Positions 18,047 through 26,718 of a stretch of 64,000 bases of DNA are shown here, piece after piece. Numbering within the stretch: the first letter of the stretch is position 1; each line of letters opens with the position of its first letter. A program made the position numbers and the translations under genes. Source of the DNA: Bryobacter sp. (lineage in GTDB: Bacteria; Acidobacteriota; Terriglobia; Bryobacterales; Bryobacteraceae); contig JALHNH010000025.1 of NCBI GenBank assembly GCA_022843625.1, positions 33,468-97,467 on the forward strand. The letters are read 5' to 3'. The notes under the pieces were generated by a model, which was not told the DNA's origin, ran no database searches, and saw only the letters and a program-made list of their open reading frames with translations.

Positions 18047-18862
18047 ATGAATGATTTCTTCGAGACACTGAAACCCGGGTCTGAGGAATGGATCCTGGCA
18101 AAGAACCTCGATCCTGCGCGCCTTCCGCGTCATATTGCCGTCATTATGGACGGGAATGGCCGATGGGCCAAGCAGCGCCACATGCCCCGTATCGCCGGTC
18201 ACAAGGCTGGCGTGAACAGCGTTCGCGACATCGTTGAATCCTCGGCTCGGCTCGGCATCGAAGCGCTTACCCTTTACGCCTTCTCTACGGAGAACTGGAA
18301 GCGGCCCACCCTCGAAGTTCAGGCACTTTGGCAGTTGCTCAGGCTCTATCTTCGTTCTGAACTTTCCACCCTTCGCGAAAACAATGTTCGTCTCACCGCC
18401 ATCGGCCGTATCGAAGATCTCCCTGCTTATGTGCAAACCGAACTTGCACACGTTACTAGCCTTACGGCCGCAAACACGGGCCTGCAACTGAATCTGGCGC
18501 TAAATTACAGCGGTCGTACCGAACTGGTAGACGCAATCCGGGGCATCATCGCTTCTGGTGTCCCCGCCGACGCGGTCGACGAAGAATTGATTGAGCGTCA
18601 TCTCTACACAAACGGACTGCCCGAACCCGACCTGCTGATCCGCACCTCGGGTGAAATGCGTGTCAGCAATTTTCTGCTCTGGCAGATTGCCTACAGCGAA
18701 CTCGTGGTTTCGACAACGCTGTGGCCAGACTTTCGCTGCCGCCATTTGCTCGAAGCTCTTCTCGATTACCAGCGAAGAGAACGCCGATTCGGCGGAGTGG
18801 GTGAACCGGTAACGGCTCAGAAGGAAATCGACTCCATTCCTGTCGGCGTAGCTTCGCGATGA
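18047..18862 (+). CDS. uppS: polyprenyl diphosphate synthase (undecaprenyl diphosphate synthase)
   Basis: A 271-residue cis-prenyltransferase that makes the C55 lipid carrier for peptidoglycan and other glycans. The catalytic MDGNGRW (D35) and the downstream YAFSTENWKRP, LIRTSGEMRVSNFLLWQ and LWPDF blocks are complete. It starts 6 nt after the prepilin peptidase gene, and its stop overlaps the cdsA start (ATGA). The uppS-cdsA order is conserved in many bacteria and places this cluster firmly in envelope biogenesis. Confidence 0.97.
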   Translation: MNDFFETLKPGSEEWILAKNLDPARLPRHIAVIMDGNGRWAKQRHMPRIAGHKAGVNSVRDIVESSARLGIEALTLYAFSTENWKRPTLEVQALWQLLRLYLRSELSTLRENNVRLTAIGRIEDLPAYVQTELAHVTSLTAANTGLQLNLALNYSGRTELVDAIRGIIASGVPADAVDEELIERHLYTNGLPEPDLLIRTSGEMRVSNFLLWQIAYSELVVSTTLWPDFRCRHLLEALLDYQRRERRFGGVGEPVTAQKEIDSIPVGVASR

Positions 18863-19635
18863 AACGGATCATCACCGCTGCCTGGCTGGTTCCTTTCGGC
18901 ATCTACAGTATCTTCTTAGCACCGGCATGGTTCTTTGTTTTGGCTGTCTGCCTGCTTTCGGTCCTGTGCTTCCGGGAATTTGCCCGCATGGTAGAGAATC
19001 AGGGCCTAGTCAGCTTCAGCCTTACCGGATATGTTGCCGGTCTTGCACTGCTAACACTTCCGGACATTGGCTGGACGTCCGTAGCACTGCTTCCCTTGCT
19101 GGCACTTGGGCTAAGCCTGCGCGTCGCAGACTTCAAGACGGGCTTCGCCAGCGCCGGTGCCCTGATCCTGGGTATCCTCTACATTTTTGGAGCTTGGCGT
19201 TGCGGTATCGCCCTCCATGAGAAAAGTCATCACTGGCTCTTCTTCGCGGCGGCCCTCAACTGGACCGGCGACGTAGCGGCCTACTACACGGGCCGCAGCT
19301 TTGGCAAAAACAAACTGGCACCTTCAATTAGCCCCGGCAAGACGATAGAAGGAGCGCTCGGTGGCATCCTCGCCAGCGTCCTCTTTGGTTGTCTCTACCT
19401 GCCCAAGGTGCTCCCTGAGGTAGGCCTGGTGGAAGCAGCTGTGCTCTCCATCATCGGGAATGTAGCGGGACAAATTGGGGACTTATCCGAGAGCGCCCTC
19501 AAGCGCGGTGCCAACATGAAAGATTCAGGCACCATGCTCGCGGGCCACGGTGGCTGGCTTGATCGTCTGGACTCCAGCCTCTTCTCCATGCCCGCCATCT
19601 ACTGGACCCTGATATCCTACTCGCGCTGGCATTAA
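18859..19635 (+). CDS. cdsA: phosphatidate cytidylyltransferase
   Basis: A 258-residue integral membrane enzyme that makes CDP-diacylglycerol from phosphatidate and CTP, the precursor of all phospholipids. The CDS signature KRGANMKDSGTMLAGHGGWLDRLDS is present near the C-terminus (listed here in parts: KRGANMKDSG, then GHGGWLDRLDS), and the fold is a run of hydrophobic helices. Its ATG overlaps the uppS stop. The O-methyltransferase gene follows after 4 nt. Confidence 0.95.
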   Translation: MKRIITAAWLVPFGIYSIFLAPAWFFVLAVCLLSVLCFREFARMVENQGLVSFSLTGYVAGLALLTLPDIGWTSVALLPLLALGLSLRVADFKTGFASAGALILGILYIFGAWRCGIALHEKSHHWLFFAAALNWTGDVAAYYTGRSFGKNKLAPSISPGKTIEGALGGILASVLFGCLYLPKVLPEVGLVEAAVLSIIGNVAGQIGDLSESALKRGANMKDSGTMLAGHGGWLDRLDSSLFSMPAIYWTLISYSRWH

Positions 19636-19639
19636 TCTC

Positions 19640-20653
19640 ATGTCCTTACCCAACCCCGAGCCAATTCTCTTCCTGATCGAAGCTTTCCGCCGCTCTCAGG
19701 CGATGTTTACAGCAGTCGAGTTGCGAATCTTCGACCACCTCCAGCATGCCCCCCTCGGCGCACATCAACTGGCCTCGCTCATCCAGGCAAACCCGGATGC
19801 CTTGGAGCGACTGCTCAACACTTGCGTCCATCTCGAACTCCTCACGCTCGATAATGGCGCTTATTCCAACCCAGCCCTGTCCTCTACCTATCTCACACGG
19901 AGCTCGCCGGACTCGCTGATTGGCTACATCGAATACTCACAAAAAGCTCTCTGGCATCTCTGGGCCAGGCTGCCCGATGCAGTGCGTGAAGGCACTCACC
20001 GCTGGGAGCAGGTCTTCGGTGGCCAGGGCGAACTCTTCTCGCATTACTACAAGACCGAAGAGGACAAGCGCAGATTTGTCATGGGCATGCACGCATTTGG
20101 GCAAATCAGTTCACCCAAAGTAGTGACAGCCTTTGACCTTTCTGGATTCAAACACCTGGTGGATCTGGGCGGTGCCACCGGCCATTTACCGATTGCCGCT
20201 TGCCAGGCCTACCCTGGTCTCAAGGCCAGCGTCTTTGATCTGCCTGCAGTGCTCAATGTCACCCGGGAAGTGATCGACGGTGCAAGCCTGGGCGATCGCA
20301 TCGACACGATCGGTGGAGACTTCTTTGCCGACCCCTTCCCGCAAGCCGACCTCTTCGCGCTAGGCCGCATCCTGCACGACTGGACCCGCGCCAAGATAGA
20401 CTTGCTGCTCAAAAAGATTTACGAAACGCTGCCCGAAGGTGGCGCAATTCTGATTGCCGAAAAGCTGCTCGACGAATCAGGCGTAAAGCCGCTGTGGACT
20501 CTGCTTCAGTCCCTCAACATGCTTGTCGTTACCGAAGGCAAAGAGCGCCGGCTGAGCGAGTATAAAGAGATCCTTGAGACAGCCGGTTTCCGGGATGTTC
20601 AGGGCATTGTCCTTGAGCATTCACCCCTCGATGCCATCCTCGCTCGCAAGTAG
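19640..20653 (+). CDS. SAM-dependent O-methyltransferase (plant COMT/ASMT-like, dimerisation domain)
   Basis: A 337-residue class I methyltransferase. The N-terminal helical part (MFTAVELRIFDHL, ALERLLNTCVHLELL) is a winged-helix dimerisation domain, and the SAM-binding motif VDLGGATGHLPIA lies near residue 174. LGRILHDWTRAKIDLLLKKI and GGAILIAEKLL complete the COMT-like pattern. The acceptor is unknown; related bacterial enzymes methylate carotenoid, quinone-like or aromatic natural products. It is the last gene of the envelope operon and converges with the NTF2-like gene, only one base separating the stops. Confidence 0.88.
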   Translation: MSLPNPEPILFLIEAFRRSQAMFTAVELRIFDHLQHAPLGAHQLASLIQANPDALERLLNTCVHLELLTLDNGAYSNPALSSTYLTRSSPDSLIGYIEYSQKALWHLWARLPDAVREGTHRWEQVFGGQGELFSHYYKTEEDKRRFVMGMHAFGQISSPKVVTAFDLSGFKHLVDLGGATGHLPIAACQAYPGLKASVFDLPAVLNVTREVIDGASLGDRIDTIGGDFFADPFPQADLFALGRILHDWTRAKIDLLLKKIYETLPEGGAILIAEKLLDESGVKPLWTLLQSLNMLVVTEGKERRLSEYKEILETAGFRDVQGIVLEHSPLDAILARK

Positions 20654-20654
20654 G

Positions 20655-21038
20655 TCAGCTCGGAAGCTTCGTAGTGTGACGGCCCAGCAGCAGCCAGCCT
20701 TCGGCCGACTTCACCCACATCATCATGAAGTGCAACGGCACAATCACGCCACCTACGTTATGGGCATCCATCTTTCCATGAAGCATAGCTGAGCTTCCAT
20801 CACCGCTTACAACGATGGTGGCGGGTTCGCGTTCCTGAAAGTCAATATTCTTGTGCACCAGCGCGGAAATACACTCGGCCTTATTCTCGACTTTGGCGTT
20901 GGAGTGGCTGTACATCAGGTCAGAAGCGAGAAGCGCGTCGAGCGCTGCACCATCACCCACCTTGGCGGCGGCATTGAAACTCGCAAACGCGGAGCGGACG
21001 GCCTCTTCGGCGTTGGCAATCAGAGAAGAATCGTTCAT
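20655..21038 (-). CDS. nuclear transport factor 2 (SnoaL/DUF4440-like) family protein
   Basis: A 127-residue cone-shaped alpha+beta protein of the NTF2-like superfamily. AEEAVRSAFASFNAAAKVGDGAAL, LLASDLMYSHSNAKVENKAE and the closing FMMMWVKSAEGWLLLGRHTT are typical of DUF4440 members. Such proteins bind small molecules or act as isomerases; no specific role can be given. The ATG at 21038 (MNDSSLIANAEEAV) was preferred to the TTG further upstream. Confidence 0.8.
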   Translation of the reverse strand: MNDSSLIANAEEAVRSAFASFNAAAKVGDGAALDALLASDLMYSHSNAKVENKAECISALVHKNIDFQEREPATIVVSGDGSSAMLHGKMDAHNVGGVIVPLHFMMMWVKSAEGWLLLGRHTTKLPS

Positions 21039-21080
21039 CGTCGGGTAGTGTACCGCACTCAACGCGACAACAGCATCAGA

Positions 21081-22292
21081 TCACCAATCAGAACTCGCGC
21101 CGCCTCCACCTGAATCGCCCCCACCAAATTGGGCACCAGTATTGTTCGCTTGCGGGCCCGGTGTGATTGCTTGCGGGGCGGCGAGCCCGATTGCCGTAGT
21201 CGCTGCGTTGATCCACTCTTTGTCCTTACCCGAAAGTCGCCGCACCGTGAAACCCAGGCGGGTTTCGTTAGGCCCCTGGGCCAGCCAGCGCCGGATCACG
21301 AGCACGACAACAATGAAGAAGGCCCCAAGCAGCATCGGGTCCCAACTGTGCTGCTGGCCGCCGAAATAGGGCTTGTTTGTAACGAGAGTGAGGATCGCAA
21401 CGATGAGGCCCACCGCAATGACGAAGCGGTCTCTCAGTCGAAGGCCACGAGCGAGCACGACAGGCGGCAGGCACCAGATCAAAGCCCAAGTAGTCCAATA
21501 AAACGCCGTTGAGAACTCGCTATTGGAAGGAGCCGCAAACCATCCCCGGCCATGTACTTTAAGGTCCGAAAGCTGAAGGTTAGTCGCAACATAGATTCCA
21601 AACCAAAGCAAAGCTTCGGCAATAGAAAATCGCTGGTTGAGATAGCTCAGATGATAACGAGGACGCAGACGAAGCACTGCCGCCAATGCGACGGCGAAAA
21701 GCGCAATTACCGAGAGGTGACGCACTACTGCGGGCACGGCCCACAAAAAGGGAAGCCATAGCGGACATATCATCCCGGCAAAGAAAAAGTACGGTAGCCC
21801 AAAACGATGCCATATCCACAGGGAGACAATCGATCCAGCTATAGGGGCCAGAACTTCGGCACCACTCAATTGCGAGAAATAGATCCCCGTGCAGAGAAAC
21901 CCGACTGTGCTAGCGAGCAAGGCTTCCTCGATCCCGTAGCGATAGAGCCGAAACCGGGACACAGCCTGCTCGGCAGCAGCATAGGCGCCAGCCGCAGAAA
22001 TCACCAGAAACAATCCAATGGTTTGCTGCGACGCTCGCCCAAGGAAAAGCAAAAAAAACAGCGCCACCGCAGCACCGAGGATGATCAGACTAAACAAAAA
22101 CAGGACGAGCCTGAGAAAGATATTGGTGCGGCGGAGTTCGCACACCGTTTCCTGCTGCATCTGCTGATGCTGCGATTCAGTCACAAAACCTTCGCCCGCC
22201 CAATCCTGAAGCAATCCGCTGGCGCGCAGCGATTCCTCATTGGCGGCGCTGTAGGCTCTCACTGCTCCCTCCCGAATCGACGGCTGATCCAT
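21081..22292 (-). CDS. polytopic membrane protein with glycine-rich, Trp-terminated tail (partner of the DUF2157-type protein)
   Basis: A 403-residue protein not assigned to a characterised family. A soluble N-terminal part (about 1-55) precedes roughly ten hydrophobic segments, and after a charged stretch (about 355-375) the chain ends in GGGDSGGGGASSDW. That kind of tail, Gly/Ser-rich with a final Trp, is familiar from TPM/YgcG and DUF2207 membrane proteins. The start overlaps the DUF2157-type gene by 34 nt in another frame, so the two are very likely made together. Pairing of DUF2157 proteins with a second multispanning protein is common, and the partner is often annotated DUF4401 or GDYXXLXY. 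No function is known. Confidence 0.75.
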   Translation of the reverse strand: MDQPSIREGAVRAYSAANEESLRASGLLQDWAGEGFVTESQHQQMQQETVCELRRTNIFLRLVLFLFSLIILGAAVALFFLLFLGRASQQTIGLFLVISAAGAYAAAEQAVSRFRLYRYGIEEALLASTVGFLCTGIYFSQLSGAEVLAPIAGSIVSLWIWHRFGLPYFFFAGMICPLWLPFLWAVPAVVRHLSVIALFAVALAAVLRLRPRYHLSYLNQRFSIAEALLWFGIYVATNLQLSDLKVHGRGWFAAPSNSEFSTAFYWTTWALIWCLPPVVLARGLRLRDRFVIAVGLIVAILTLVTNKPYFGGQQHSWDPMLLGAFFIVVVLVIRRWLAQGPNETRLGFTVRRLSGKDKEWINAATTAIGLAAPQAITPGPQANNTGAQFGGGDSGGGGASSDW

Positions 22293-23176
22293 ACCAGAAG
22301 AACCAGCATGGCGACTCCAGTTACCAGGAAATACGCGACGATAGCCATAAAATCATGCAAGTTGTGCAGAAGAATTGAGTTGATACCAATGTAGCCATAC
22401 ACTGCGGCATAGGCGATAAAAAGTGCCTGCCGTCGTTTCAGTCCCCATGCCAAAGACGCGGCACAAAGAGCAATGAGGCATAGCAACCAGAAGGAGTTAT
22501 CTTGCCGCTCGAAAACTCCAGCCAGTATGGCCCAGAACAGCACATTGGCAGCAATGTTCAGATACGTGTCAAAGAAATGAGGCTTCAAACCTCGTCGCTC
22601 AAGCAGTGTTCCAGCACCACCAACCATCAGGCCATAAAGCACTGCATAGTTCCTGTAGTCCGTGTCCTGACGGCCACCCCAATGGGCGATGCTGAGTCCG
22701 AAATATCCTGCCAGCGAAGTTAGGGCTAGCGTCAGGACAAAGCGATTGTCAAAACGATAGGCCAGAAAGAAATAAAGCCCGGCAGTAGCAAGAAGATAGA
22801 GATCCCACTGGCCGGAAAGCATTTGAAAACGATTCTCGATGTACGCAAGTTCCACTGTCCAGATAAGACATCCGAAGTAAAGAACATAATCGAAAATCAG
22901 GCTGGCCGTCGCGCGAGAAAAGCAGTACCAAAGAGAAGTCCCAAACAGAACACTCAGAACAGCCAGGACGAGAACATCACCAAGTTGTTGCGACCATGTG
23001 CTAACCGTCCAGCCAAGGCCGCCCACAAAAAGAAGAACTCCTGCATAGAGCAGGAGATTCAACTCAAGAAAGAGCGAGAACGGTTCCCCTCGCGAGAGGC
23101 CCGTCAGCAGCGTGTGCTGTTCTGGCGAAATCGTTCCGCGCTCTTTCCATTGATCCAGACGGGTAAAGAGAGTCAT
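22259..23176 (-). CDS. DUF2157 domain-containing membrane protein
   Basis: A 305-residue membrane protein. A short soluble segment with a helical LDQWKERGTISPEQHTLL motif (the DUF2157 hallmark, residues about 5-22) is followed by eight to ten hydrophobic helices. The ATG at 23176 has a GAGG element 7 nt upstream and was preferred to a GTG 15 nt earlier. The function of DUF2157 is unknown. The 34-nt overlap with the next membrane gene indicates an operon. Confidence 0.78.
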   Translation of the reverse strand: MTLFTRLDQWKERGTISPEQHTLLTGLSRGEPFSLFLELNLLLYAGVLLFVGGLGWTVSTWSQQLGDVLVLAVLSVLFGTSLWYCFSRATASLIFDYVLYFGCLIWTVELAYIENRFQMLSGQWDLYLLATAGLYFFLAYRFDNRFVLTLALTSLAGYFGLSIAHWGGRQDTDYRNYAVLYGLMVGGAGTLLERRGLKPHFFDTYLNIAANVLFWAILAGVFERQDNSFWLLCLIALCAASLAWGLKRRQALFIAYAAVYGYIGINSILLHNLHDFMAIVAYFLVTGVAMLVLLVWISRRFGREQ

Positions 23177-23211
23177 AGCGTCCTCGTGCACCGCACGCAG
23201 GACGTTTACTA

Positions 23212-23532
23212 CTATACCTGTGGCTTACGGCGATGCTTCATCTTCTTCGCTCCAGCCTCAAACTTCTGCAACTGCTCGGAATTAAGCACGCCGGCCAGCT
23301 TGTCGTGGGTCTTCTGGTGGATCGCCTTCATCTCGTCCTTCGAAGCATTGTTCTTGCGAGCGGCCTGCATCTCTTCCCGCTGCTCCTTTAGGATCGACTG
23401 TACCTGAGGCTTCTGATCTTCGCTCAACCCAAGCTGTTCAGCCACGCGACCGCCCCGCTTGCCACCTTGAGCAAAGCTCAAACCAGCCACCAGAGTCACC
23501 ATCATCATCATTTTGAGAATTTTGTTTTTCAT
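23212..23532 (-). CDS. Spy/CpxP-like periplasmic protein
   Basis: A 106-residue protein with a clear signal peptide (MKNKILKMMMMVTLVAGLSFAQ) followed by a basic, helical mature part. AEQLGLSEDQKPQVQSIL and LAGVLNSEQLQKFEAG are two LTxxQ-type repeats as found in Spy and CpxP, which act as periplasmic chaperones or stress-response modulators, and the C-terminus is Lys/Arg-rich. The ATG at 23532 gives the signal peptide and has an AGGAG site 11 nt upstream; a longer start at 23565 adds residues ahead of it. The exact role is inference from the family. Confidence 0.8.
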   Translation of the reverse strand: MKNKILKMMMMVTLVAGLSFAQGGKRGGRVAEQLGLSEDQKPQVQSILKEQREEMQAARKNNASKDEMKAIHQKTHDKLAGVLNSEQLQKFEAGAKKMKHRRKPQV

Positions 23533-23627
23533 TAGGTCTTTCGCTCCTGATGAATAAAACACCATCTGCAGAGGGGAGTTTCGGCCCTCTGGCTCTAGCG
23601 ATGTAAAAGTCGTGTAAAGCCGCCCAA

Positions 23628-24815
23628 TCAGGCCGAACGCATCATTTCATCCCAAGTCACTTCGCGCTTGGTCTCAATCGCCATGCGTCCCAGAATCGCC
23701 GTCAGCGTACTCTCCACCGCCGTCCTGGTCATGTCATAGGGCTTGCCGGCAAGGATGCCTGCAAAGAAGGCCTGCGTCGCCTCGCCGGTGATGTCAGCAT
23801 TCGATTCTTCGCGCTCCATCAGGCTGGTATCCCGCAGGTCGTCAGCGCTCTTGTATCGCACATCGGGAGTCATGCCGTGCAACTTCATGTACTTGCGCGA
23901 AGTCTCCAGCATGCCCTTGGAACCGTAGAATTGCTCCTTCACATCGCGATACCCGGCAGTGTGCTTGATCGAGATCAGCCACCCTTCAATCCCACCCGGA
24001 TACTGGTAGATCACATCGTGATGATCTGTTCCCCAATCCCCATATGGCAGGGGATAGCGCAAACCTCCACGGCCCACCGCGCTTACCGGATGAACGTCGC
24101 GAGCAAACCAGTTCATCACGTCGATGCCGTGGCAATCCTGCTCTACAATTGGCCCGCCCGATAGCTTGTCCCACGACGCCCAACGACGCAGTTTTTGCTC
24201 TTCCAGCGGAAGGTCTTTATAGAGCCCCATGTCACCCGTCGGAGGCAAATAACCCAGAACCCAGTAGCTCATCATCAGCTTCACTTCACCAATCCTGCCG
24301 CTGGTGAAATAGCCATGAGCCTTCAGATACTGGGCACTGAATCGCTGCTGGAAGCCGAACTGAATCCGCTTGGTCTTGTCGCGCTTCTCCCAAGCGGCAA
24401 GCAGCCGCTTACAACCCGCTACATCAGCACCGGCAGGCTTCTCACAATAGATGTGCTTCTTCGCGGCAATCGCCGCCTCAAAGTGCTCCGGGTGCATAAA
24501 CACGGGCGTGGCAATCAATACAGCATCAACATTGGAATCGGCCAACAGTTGCTGGGCATCCCGATAAGTCTTGGCCTTATCAGCCCCCGGAATCTTTGTC
24601 TTCGCTGCGTCAATGCGGTCCGCGTAGCGGTCGCAAATCGCGGCGATCCTCGCATTGGGGTCGTTGGCCATCAGCGTTCCAACATATTGCCCACGCCCAC
24701 CCGTGCCAATAATTCCGAAGCTTACCTTCGAATTCGCCTGATAGCTGAATGCCGTCGTCGCACTTACAATCAGTGGTGCAGACTTCACTATGGATCTTCG
24801 CTCAATTGTCTTCAT
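23628..24815 (-). CDS. Gfo/Idh/MocA family oxidoreductase, Tat-type signal
   Basis: A 395-residue NAD(P)-dependent sugar oxidoreductase-like protein. An RR-containing leader (MKTIERRSIVKSAPLIVSA) suggests Tat export. The Rossmann motif FGIIGTGGRGQY (about 32-43) and CEKPAGAD (about 124) with the catalytic Lys of the EKP motif are present, and a C-terminal GFO/IDH/MocA alpha/beta domain follows with HGIDVMNWF. Exported members of this kind are frequent in Acidobacteriota and Planctomycetota and are thought to act on sugars or glycosides. The substrate is unknown. The sialidase-like gene just upstream (36 nt) makes joint glycan processing plausible. Confidence 0.9.
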   Translation of the reverse strand: MKTIERRSIVKSAPLIVSATTAFSYQANSKVSFGIIGTGGRGQYVGTLMANDPNARIAAICDRYADRIDAAKTKIPGADKAKTYRDAQQLLADSNVDAVLIATPVFMHPEHFEAAIAAKKHIYCEKPAGADVAGCKRLLAAWEKRDKTKRIQFGFQQRFSAQYLKAHGYFTSGRIGEVKLMMSYWVLGYLPPTGDMGLYKDLPLEEQKLRRWASWDKLSGGPIVEQDCHGIDVMNWFARDVHPVSAVGRGGLRYPLPYGDWGTDHHDVIYQYPGGIEGWLISIKHTAGYRDVKEQFYGSKGMLETSRKYMKLHGMTPDVRYKSADDLRDTSLMEREESNADITGEATQAFFAGILAGKPYDMTRTAVESTLTAILGRMAIETKREVTWDEMMRSA

Positions 24816-24851
24816 GGCTGAAATATTTCACAGCCGTTGAGAGAACTCAAG

Positions 24852-25925
24852 CTATTTAACAGGTGCCTGAATCTTCACCAGTCGCAGCGCTTCGGTGAAG
24901 TACATATTTCCCTTGCGCCCACCCTTCTCGTAGAGCACCAGAACCTCACCCTGAGTATTAACCGCCAGATCGGAATACGCAGAAATTTCGGGATCAATCA
25001 CCTCGAGCACTTTCCAGCTGCGCCCTTCATCCCAGCTCCCTTGCAGGGTCAAATTCCGACGCATCGAATTGCGACCCTTCTTCGTCCCGGCTTCAGCGTC
25101 AACATGATCGGGATTCACAAAGAGCAGTGGCTTCTTGCCACCCGGGTACCGAAGCAAACTTGCCATACAAACCGGCTCTTTCAACTCAGACACAAACTCA
25201 GGCAAAGACCAGCCGCTAGCCCCGTCCTTGCCGTAAACAACAGCCCGCCGCATTGCGTCGCTCTCGCTGCGCAGGTTCATCATCACGCGGCCATCTTTCA
25301 ATTCAACCGCCACTGTCTCGCTCGGGTTGCGCAGTGGTCCCAACACGATCTCACCCGTCTTCCAGGATTTGCCCTCATCGTCACTGTAGAGACTCGACAC
25401 CACACTAGGGCGGTGCGCCTTCCCGCCGGTAGACATCCACACCGGAATCAACAACCTCCCGGTTCGCAAGCGAATTCCGTGCCCCGGTCCGGTGGCAATC
25501 ACGTTCCAGTCGTACTGCTTTTTCAAAGGCTCAAAAGCGCTGGTAATCTCAACCGGCTCGGTGAAGCTCTTGCCTGAATCGACACTATGCCGGTAGAAAG
25601 CCCGCGCATAGCTCACACAGTAAATCAGGTGCACCTCGTGTTTGCCACGCCCGGCAATCGCAACAACATTGTTTACCGTTTCAGTACCAACGTCGGCCAG
25701 CACAACGCGGTCGCTCCAGTGCTGCCCTCCGTCCACACTGCGCCGCATCACGACATCGATATCAGCCCAGTCCCCTGCCCCGTCCTTGCGCGCCTCTGCA
25801 TAAGCAAGTAGAGTCCCATCGCCAAGCCTCACCATGCCCGGAATGCGATAGGTCATGTAGCCACCCTGCCCTGCTTCAAACAGGTCCATCCCGGCCACCA
25901 GCAGTGCCGCACTAAACCAGAGCAT
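24852..25925 (-). CDS. BNR-repeat sialidase (neuraminidase-like glycosidase)
   Basis: A 357-residue exported six-bladed beta-propeller. MLWFSAALLVAG is a short signal sequence, and the ATG at 25925 has a GAGGGCAGGT element directly upstream. MTYRIPG (R27) is the first arginine of the sialidase triad. Asp-box repeats S-x-D-x-G-x-x-(W/F) recur: SVDGGQHW, SVDSGKSF, SDDEGKSW and SWDEGRSW. The family removes sialic acid or related 2-keto acids from glycans, though many soil-bacterial members act on other sugars. It overlaps the ABC ATPase gene by 14 nt, and the oxidoreductase follows at 24815. Confidence 0.85.
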   Translation of the reverse strand: MLWFSAALLVAGMDLFEAGQGGYMTYRIPGMVRLGDGTLLAYAEARKDGAGDWADIDVVMRRSVDGGQHWSDRVVLADVGTETVNNVVAIAGRGKHEVHLIYCVSYARAFYRHSVDSGKSFTEPVEITSAFEPLKKQYDWNVIATGPGHGIRLRTGRLLIPVWMSTGGKAHRPSVVSSLYSDDEGKSWKTGEIVLGPLRNPSETVAVELKDGRVMMNLRSESDAMRRAVVYGKDGASGWSLPEFVSELKEPVCMASLLRYPGGKKPLLFVNPDHVDAEAGTKKGRNSMRRNLTLQGSWDEGRSWKVLEVIDPEISAYSDLAVNTQGEVLVLYEKGGRKGNMYFTEALRLVKIQAPVK

Positions 25926-26718
25926 ACCTGCCCTCGCGCTCCACCACTTCCAGCTTTGCGCCAAACAACTCGCTCATCTTGGCACTGGTCAACATCTTGT
26001 CCTTGGGCCCGTCACCGACAATCTGCCCGCCCTTAAGAAAAGCTACGCGCTCCATCTCGGGAATGATGTCGCTCAAATGATGCGTCACCAATACGATCGT
26101 CTTGCCAGAGCGTGCCTGTGCACTCACCAGCTCATTCAGATGCAGCTGTGCCGCGAAGTCAAGACTCGTCCCAGGCTCATCGAGCAGCAACGCCTTGGGG
26201 GTATGCACAAGCGCGCGCGCCAGCAACACTCTTCGCCCCTCGCCACTGGACAACTCATCGGTCCAGCGATCGGCCAGGTGCATCACACCCATATCGATCA
26301 GAGCGGCATCGGCAAGCTCGCGCATCTCTGCGGTTACCTCGTGATAAGGCTCGATCACGACGCTATTGAAGAAACCACCCAGCACCAGTTCACGCGCCTT
26401 GACGTCGCGCGTGCCCTTGGCCTGCCAGTCGTTCGAGATGATGCCCAGCCACTTGCGCAGGTCATCGAGATGCCAGCGCTCCTGCCCGTAGATACGAACA
26501 AAACTATCCGGGCGCAGCAACGGATACTCTTCGCGAGTGATCACTTTAAGCAGTGTCGACTTGCCGCAGCCATTCGGCCCCAGAATCGCAACATGCTCAC
26601 CATCCTCAATACGCAAAGAGAGGCCGTTCAGGGCCGGCCTCTCTCCGCGAATTACTGTGATGTTTTGAACTTCGAGTAACGGCGCCGCCACTAAAGCTTG
26701 CCCTTGCTCCGTGAACAA
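25912..26718 (-). CDS. ABC transporter ATP-binding protein
   Basis: A 268-residue soluble ATPase. Walker A GPNGCGKST (47-55), the signature LSSGEGRRVLLARAL, Walker B ALLLDEPGTSLD and the H-loop VTHHLSDI are all intact. It resembles ModF- or YlmA-type single ATPases that lack a cognate permease gene, and none is adjacent here, so a transport role is not certain. Its start overlaps the peroxiredoxin stop region by 28 nt and its end overlaps the sialidase start by 14 nt, forming a compact leftward operon. Confidence 0.9.
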   Translation of the reverse strand: MFTEQGQALVAAPLLEVQNITVIRGERPALNGLSLRIEDGEHVAILGPNGCGKSTLLKVITREEYPLLRPDSFVRIYGQERWHLDDLRKWLGIISNDWQAKGTRDVKARELVLGGFFNSVVIEPYHEVTAEMRELADAALIDMGVMHLADRWTDELSSGEGRRVLLARALVHTPKALLLDEPGTSLDFAAQLHLNELVSAQARSGKTIVLVTHHLSDIIPEMERVAFLKGGQIVGDGPKDKMLTSAKMSELFGAKLEVVEREGRYALV

